DNA of 38,843 nucleotides from UBA4416 sp038327195. Lineage in GTDB: Bacteria > Bacteroidota > Bacteroidia > B-17B0 > Aurantibacillaceae. The notes beneath the pieces were generated by a model. It did no database searches. It saw only the letters and a program-made list of their open reading frames with translations, and was not told where the DNA came from. The stretch is taken from the NCBI GenBank assembly GCA_038327195.1, contig JBBQKU010000040.1, forward strand, positions 1-38,843. Reading direction: 5' to 3'. Positions within the stretch are counted from its first letter, which is position 1. Every line of letters begins with the position of its first letter. This document shows, piece after piece, positions 34,586 to 38,843 of this stretch. The position numbers were made by a program, and so were the translations under genes.

Positions 34586-36091
34586 TTATTCAACAAACCA
34601 ACCAATAAGTCTTCTACGAAGTTTACTCGTGTATGTTTGTGTTTGATAATCCGTATAATTATTTGTGGCATTAATACATTTAGAAAATTGTTTTACTCGA
34701 TAAGCAACTTCTGGTTGTAATAAATCAAATAATTCAAAAGCTTCATCAAAATCAGCTGCATTGTCTTTTATTCTACCAAAATGATCGTCTAATGAATGAT
34801 CTAAAACTAATTGAGGTTTCAATCCTTTTCGTAAACATTGTAAGTAATGTTCGCGAACAATAAATGCTTCGGCAGATGAATTTAAAAAACGAGCTTTAAT
34901 GTCATCAGGTAATTCATAATCATTCTCTAATTCATAATCCCATTCTTCTTTATAGCGATGTTCAAGGTATTGGTGTGGGGCAACAAATACATGTTTCCAA
35001 TCAATTGGAAATTGCCATAAATTAAAACGGCGAGAGTTATTTCCTAAATCAACAATATTAAAACTTTTTTTATGGGGCAAAATACGAGAGCCACGCCCAA
35101 TCATTTGATGATATAATGTCAACGATTTTGTTGCACGATTCAAAATAATGGTTTCAACTTCTGGTTCATCAAAACCTGTAGTTAAAATACTAACCGAACT
35201 TAAAATACCATCTTTTGTATTCTTAAACCAATCCAGTGTTTCAGCTCTATCTCTATCGCTAAAGGTACTATCTAAATATTTTACAGGGTAACCTTTTGCC
35301 TTAAACATATTGTAAACGGCAATACTCGTTAAAATACCTGCATTAAAAATAAGCGTTTTTGTTCCTTTACCAATTTCCTCATAAACATCTAAAAGCTTAC
35401 CTTGCATCATTTCTTGCGTGTAAAGCATTTCATGAGATCCAGTTGTAAACTCTCCATTATTACCAACACGTAAGGTACTTAAATTAACATCGGCATTATG
35501 TGTAACGCCATCAGCTAAAAAGCCCTGTTCAATTAATGATGGAATACTTTCACCAACAATAATTTCTTTATAGGTTTGGTATAATGGTAATTTTTTGTTT
35601 GAGCTTAACGGAGTTGCAGTTACTCCTAAAATATTGACATTTTCGAAGTAATGAAATATTTTTCGGAAGGAATTATAATGAGCCTCATCAACAATTACCA
35701 ATCCAATATCTTCCAAAAATTGAGCGTCTTCTTGTAAACGGTTATTTAATGTTTCAACTAGTGCCGTAAAACTTTGGTAATCGCTTTGGTTAGGTAAATC
35801 TTTAACATCGGCATTAATGATTTTGTTTTTGATGCCAATACTTGCAAGCACGTTGGAAGTTTGCTTACTTAACTCGATACGATGAGTTAAGATTAAAACC
35901 TTTCTATTAAAATGATTAATATATTGTTTTGCTATTTCCGAAAAAATAATTGTTTTCCCTCCTCCAGTTGGAAGTTGAAATAAAATATTTTCGTTTGGTT
36001 TTGCATCTTTTAGTTTATTGAAAATAGTAGTTACAGCCTCTTGTTGGTAAGGGTATAACTGACGTATGATTATATTGTCTTCGGTTTCCAA
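34586..36091 (-). CDS. DEAD/DEAH-box helicase of superfamily 2
   Basis: The 501-residue cytoplasmic protein has the ordered SF2 motifs: Q-like YPYQQEAV, Walker A PTGGGKT (K46), DEAH box D135-E136-A137-H138, motif III TATP and motif VI QMIGRGSR. The layout resembles ResIII/type III restriction-like helicases and the SSL2/YprA-type group; no methylase or nuclease gene is adjacent, so a restriction role is unlikely. The start is TTG at 36091, since no ATG is in frame upstream and the N-terminus fits the family. It is convergent with the surface-protein gene, 56 nt away. Confidence 0.88.
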   Translation of the reverse strand: METEDNIIIRQLYPYQQEAVTTIFNKLKDAKPNENILFQLPTGGGKTIIFSEIAKQYINHFNRKVLILTHRIELSKQTSNVLASIGIKNKIINADVKDLPNQSDYQSFTALVETLNNRLQEDAQFLEDIGLVIVDEAHYNSFRKIFHYFENVNILGVTATPLSSNKKLPLYQTYKEIIVGESIPSLIEQGFLADGVTHNADVNLSTLRVGNNGEFTTGSHEMLYTQEMMQGKLLDVYEEIGKGTKTLIFNAGILTSIAVYNMFKAKGYPVKYLDSTFSDRDRAETLDWFKNTKDGILSSVSILTTGFDEPEVETIILNRATKSLTLYHQMIGRGSRILPHKKSFNIVDLGNNSRRFNLWQFPIDWKHVFVAPHQYLEHRYKEEWDYELENDYELPDDIKARFLNSSAEAFIVREHYLQCLRKGLKPQLVLDHSLDDHFGRIKDNAADFDEAFELFDLLQPEVAYRVKQFSKCINATNNYTDYQTQTYTSKLRRRLIGWFVE

Positions 36092-36271
36092 TTTTAAAAA
36101 TAAGGTTATAAATTTAATGTTTTTTTTTGATTAATTATTAATTTTATGAATGAATTACAACATTGAAAATAAAGTTGTTCTTATTGGAAAAAATCAAAAA
36201 AACTAAAATTCTGAATCTTTAAAACTTGAAATTCTATTAGGATTGCGTCCGAACTTTTTTTCTAAAAGCAG

Positions 36272-36306
36272 AAAAACTTCCAGAAATCATTTTTCTGGAA
36301 GTTTTT
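36272..36306 (-). terminator. intrinsic terminator of the endonuclease gene
   Basis: The arms AAAAACTTCCAGAAA (36272-36286) and TTTCTGGAAGTTTTT (36292-36306) pair perfectly over 15 bp around a 5-nt loop, ending in a T-tract on either strand. It lies 38 nt after the endonuclease stop. The rest of the 253-base gap to the helicase gene (36092-36344) holds no feature I can support. Confidence 0.88.
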
Positions 36307-36344
36307 AGGTAATTCGAAATTTAAGATGATTATATATCAATAAT

Positions 36345-37409
36345 TTATTGTTTTATAAACTTAAAATTTGAGACGGAATTTTTATTACTAATGTTTATAA
36401 AATATACTCCCTTTGCCCATTTAGAACAATCTATTGGTGTTGATTCAGAAATGCTTAATAATTGTTTTTCAATTAATTCGCCTGTGATAGATGTTACTTG
36501 CAACATCACATCTTGAGATTTAGTATTACTCTTATTTAAAACATTAAACGTATTTAATGCAGGATTTGGAAAAACAGAAAAGGACTGAGAAAATTCAATT
36601 TCTTCCACAAAAACGGAAGTGGTTCCTGCCCAGATACTATCTGCCCATTCAGGATGATCGATAAATGGATTTCGATTGTTTTGAAATTTGTAATAGATAG
36701 AATCGTTGCGCGATTTTTCTTTTAAACTTACAGGGTCTAAATGATTCCATTGTAATAACACATTCAATTCCCATGGTAATATATCCGATTTATTTGTTGC
36801 ATCAGAAAACGACCAAGTTCCATCTTCGCTATAATATCGTGTACACATATAAAAATAACCTCTTGCTAAATCTCCTTTATACTCATCAATGGGTTCAAAA
36901 ACGGTTAAATTATATCCAGGATTTGTGCATGGTCCAAGTTTTCCTCCATTAAGGCTAGTCCAACTAGCAGTTGTCACATTTCCATAGGGGTAATTACTGC
37001 GTTCTCCATTTACTTTCCCATCTGTTGGGTAAATATGAAATAAGTCGGAAACCGGCCCCGCTACTGAATTGAACCAACTTTGTGGCCAACTATGTTCTCT
37101 ATTATAACAATCTCCTTCTACGGCATAACTTCCGCATTGGTTTGTTACAAAAGTAAATTCGTAAGGAGGTAAACCAATTGTTACATTACTATAAATATCA
37201 GAAACTTTACCATTTGTTTTCACATCTGTTTTTTTAAAGGCGGTCCATAATGCTGCATAAGAAATTGATGTATGACCTTTTATGATATTATGTAAGGCTA
37301 ATTTTAAAGGGTTTTTTGTTAAGCCTATTGCTGGATTATAATATCCAACTGGTATTTGTGCAAAACCAATACTGGCAAATAGGCAACCTATAATTGTGAT
37401 TTTTTTCAT
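36345..37409 (-). CDS. secreted endonuclease I family protein with type A sorting domain
   Basis: The 354-residue protein has a signal peptide ending IGFAQ and an endonuclease I (EndA/Vvn-type beta-beta-alpha metal) domain. The catalytic H106 is in YNREHSWPQSW, N134 lies in DGKVNGERSNYPYG, and QNNRNPFIDHPEW and GDLARGYFYM are further family blocks. It cleaves DNA and probably RNA nonspecifically outside the cell, which would feed phosphate and nucleotides or degrade extracellular DNA. The last 75 residues (FSVFPNPALNTF, ending KFIKQ) form a type A sorting domain for the type IX system. Several cysteines could form disulfides. It lies 40 nt from the type B surface-protein gene on the same strand. 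Confidence 0.92.
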   Translation of the reverse strand: MKKITIIGCLFASIGFAQIPVGYYNPAIGLTKNPLKLALHNIIKGHTSISYAALWTAFKKTDVKTNGKVSDIYSNVTIGLPPYEFTFVTNQCGSYAVEGDCYNREHSWPQSWFNSVAGPVSDLFHIYPTDGKVNGERSNYPYGNVTTASWTSLNGGKLGPCTNPGYNLTVFEPIDEYKGDLARGYFYMCTRYYSEDGTWSFSDATNKSDILPWELNVLLQWNHLDPVSLKEKSRNDSIYYKFQNNRNPFIDHPEWADSIWAGTTSVFVEEIEFSQSFSVFPNPALNTFNVLNKSNTKSQDVMLQVTSITGELIEKQLLSISESTPIDCSKWAKGVYFINISNKNSVSNFKFIKQ

Positions 37410-37449
37410 TTAAAAATTGTTTTTAATTGGATTAATTTGTTGAAATGTT

Positions 37450-38502
37450 TTACCTCAAAATTGTAACTGAGCCATTGTACTTCTTTTCTTTTCCATCATC
37501 TAAAATATAAAAGTATGTTCCAGTTGGAACTTCCTGCCCAAGGTATTTTGCATCCCAATCATTTTTGTAACCGCTTGCATTGTATATAAGTTTGCCATAA
37601 CGGTTAAATATTTTTAATTTATTTTCAGGATATTTTTCAATATTTCCTATATAAAAATAATCATTATCACCATCATAGTTGGGACTAAAGGCACTGTAAA
37701 AAAATAAAATATCACCATTTTTAATATTAACCCTGACCGTATCGCTTGCAGAGCATTTGTGCTGATTTTCAGTATACAGGGTATATGTAGTAGTTGCAGT
37801 AGGCCACACATCAGGATTAGGTGTAACTAAATATTTAATATTATAATCAGGTTGCCACCAATATTTTACTGCACCTATACCATGTAAGGTAATTGTTTGT
37901 CCTTCATCAATAGTGGTATCAAGACCAGCATCAACTATTGGTGGTGAAAATGGAGTTACGGTTATTTGACTTACATTATTTGGACAAACGCCATCTGAAA
38001 CAGTTAATACATATATAGTTGTTATTGAAGGGGACGCGATTGGGTTTGGTGAAGAAGGGTTATCTAAACCAACAGTAGGTGTCCAACTAAAAACATGAAA
38101 TGCATTGTTATTAGTTAATGATCCAATAGTTATACCACCTTGTTGGCCAAAACAATAACCAGTATCAATGCCTGCATTAAAAGTGTAAATTTTATTTATA
38201 CTTATATTTGTATAACTATATGCCGTATCGCCAGCAGCGTCTATTACCTTAAGTACATATAATACATCGGCATTACAACTAATAGCAATAGGATTTGAGG
38301 CAGTGGTACTGCTTAAAAAAGTTGATGGTTGCCATAGGTAAGTGTAAGGAGGCGTTCCGCCTGATGCTGTTGGCGAACCTCCTAGAGTTGTGCTAGTACC
38401 AATACATAAAAATTTAGGAGAACCAGCGTTTGCTGTTAATTGGCCAAAACTTTTTAGACCCAAGCAACTTAAAAATAAAAGAATATATAATTTTGTTTTC
38501 AA
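37450..38502 (-). CDS. surface protein with PKD-like repeats and type B sorting domain
   Basis: The 350-residue protein has a signal peptide ending KSFGQ and three Ig/PKD-like repeats, each opening with NAG or DAG (about 25-105, 112-190, 195-265), with a shared pattern of a W-containing strand followed by an Asn-Pro turn. A type B sorting domain (AFSPNYDGDNDYFYI, LKIFNRYGKLIY, ending VTILR) closes the protein. The start is TTG at 38502, because a stop codon lies upstream and no ATG is in frame. TAAATTTA, a near match to the -7 element, lies just before it. It is probably exported with the adjacent endonuclease. Confidence 0.83.
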   Translation of the reverse strand: MKTKLYILLFLSCLGLKSFGQLTANAGSPKFLCIGTSTTLGGSPTASGGTPPYTYLWQPSTFLSSTTASNPIAISCNADVLYVLKVIDAAGDTAYSYTNISINKIYTFNAGIDTGYCFGQQGGITIGSLTNNNAFHVFSWTPTVGLDNPSSPNPIASPSITTIYVLTVSDGVCPNNVSQITVTPFSPPIVDAGLDTTIDEGQTITLHGIGAVKYWWQPDYNIKYLVTPNPDVWPTATTTYTLYTENQHKCSASDTVRVNIKNGDILFFYSAFSPNYDGDNDYFYIGNIEKYPENKLKIFNRYGKLIYNASGYKNDWDAKYLGQEVPTGTYFYILDDGKEKKYNGSVTILR

Positions 38503-38610
38503 TACCGTAAATTTAAAGGTTTTTCTTAAATAGCAATCTTTAATTTACATTGAGATTTTTTTAATTTAACAAATGGTTTTAGTTTACTAACTTTGACATA
38601 TTTCTAGAAC

Positions 38611-38719
38611 TTTGGGCTAAGGATTGAATTGAAAATCCTTTTTGAGGAATGAAAAAAGATTGCAACGGAAAGCCTCCCGAAAAAATCTGGACAGGTTGAC
38701 CCGTAGGGTAACGCCCAAA
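38611..38719 (+). repeat. structured repeat-like element closed by TTTGGGC/GCCCAAA
   Basis: The 109-nt element is bounded by TTTGGGC (38611-38617) and GCCCAAA (38713-38719), a perfect 7-bp closing stem. Inside are GGATT/AATCC (38621-38625, 38634-38638), CTTTTT/AAAAAG (38638-38643, 38653-38658) and ACCC/GGGT around GTA (38699-38709). The result is a multibranched fold. From memory, similar GGATTGAA...GCCC interspersed intergenic repeats occur in many Bacteroidota, so a REP-like element is likely. Copy number was not checked. Confidence 0.5.
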
Positions 38720-38739
38720 TTCTCATTATTATTCTTCCA

Positions 38740-38761
38740 ATACTTTTGAAGGCAAAAGTAT
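38740..38761. repeat. hairpin ATACTTTT/AAAAGTAT in the right-end repeat region
   Basis: ATACTTTT (38740-38747) and AAAAGTAT (38754-38761) form a perfect 8-bp stem with a GAAGGC loop. It lies 20 nt after the multibranched element and may belong to the same larger repeat unit. No T-tract follows, so it is not a clear terminator. Confidence 0.4.
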
Positions 38762-38843
38762 CCAAAACCTTATGATTTTGTGAAAGGCAATTCCTGCGGA
38801 CCGCTGCTAAAATGAATCCTCACACTATTTGTCTACGCATATT

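Larger units (their letters stand above)
38503..38843. other. gene-free right end, 341 bases
   Basis: No gene is supported in this stretch. The first 100 bases are AT-rich and probably hold the upstream region of the PKD-repeat gene. From about 38611 the composition shifts to noticeably higher GC than the window average, and two structured elements follow (38611-38719 and 38740-38761). The stretch continues beyond the window edge. Confidence 0.6.

Noticed and set aside
34586..36091. A restriction-modification system based on the helicase
   Set aside because: The helicase resembles type III restriction subunits only in its general motifs. No methylase, specificity or nuclease gene lies next to it.
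36092..36271. A small RNA or short gene in the gap upstream of the helicase
   Set aside because: Only very short open frames are present and the sequence is AT-rich with no stable fold apart from the downstream terminator.
38604..38726. A 40-residue reading frame on the - strand inside the right-end repeat
   Set aside because: It runs across the structured element, has low-quality composition and no signal for translation. Repeats of this kind are known to yield spurious small proteins.

Overview
The window is an AT-rich, gene-dense chromosomal segment of a member of the Bacteroidota, most like the Flavobacteriia or a related class. The evidence is: type IX secretion C-terminal sorting domains of both type A and type B, DUF4476 and DUF5686 family proteins, Cys-Lys-rich lipoprotein signals, no Shine-Dalgarno sequences, and several promoters of the Bacteroidota form (TTTG, about 20 nt, TAnnTTTG). 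I see no tRNA, rRNA, CRISPR array, insertion sequence, prophage or classical defence island. Most of the window is core genome.

Left part (1-7193). After a terminator, prmC, a periplasmic TonB-C-domain protein, hutH, a membrane-anchored NTR/TIMP-like protein and ppa lie on the + strand with gaps of -4, 17, 1 and 14 nt, so they are probably one operon. On the - strand follow pth and rpsA (ribosomal protein S1), separated by a strong terminator. rpsA has a leader with two hairpins that may be an autoregulatory site.

Middle (7194-23866). Short operons alternate in direction: apaG; an HTTM membrane protein coupled to a methyltransferase; a lipoprotein; a secreted LVIVD-type protein coupled to a 3-hydroxyacyl-CoA dehydrogenase; an inositol monophosphatase-family enzyme; an outer-membrane barrel protein; a nucleoid-associated protein (NdpA/YejK) divergent from a tail-specific protease; two unknown secreted proteins; a PhnP-like metallo-hydrolase with a rhomboid protease; a DUF4476 protein; and an ABM-domain protein overlapping a SAM hydroxide adenosyltransferase-family protein. 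Several convergent pairs meet tail to tail with 0 to 5 nt between them, or with their stop codons overlapping.

Right part (24013-38843). PhoH, MazG, a von Willebrand A protein, a very large fusion protein, a DODA-type dioxygenase and a type B sorted surface protein run on the + strand. A DEAH helicase, a secreted endonuclease I and a second type B sorted protein run on the - strand. The last 341 bases hold no gene but contain a structured, more GC-rich element that looks like an interspersed repeat.

The most unusual item is the 1522-residue protein at 26579-31147. A complete oligopeptidase B-like serine peptidase is joined in frame, with almost no linker, to a carboxypeptidase-regulatory-like domain plus a DUF5686 outer-membrane domain. 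These are normally separate proteins. The next most interesting items are the structured repeat at the right edge, the rpsA leader, and the -7 elements placed 3 nt before start codons. Functions are assigned by motif reading only; no database search was run.
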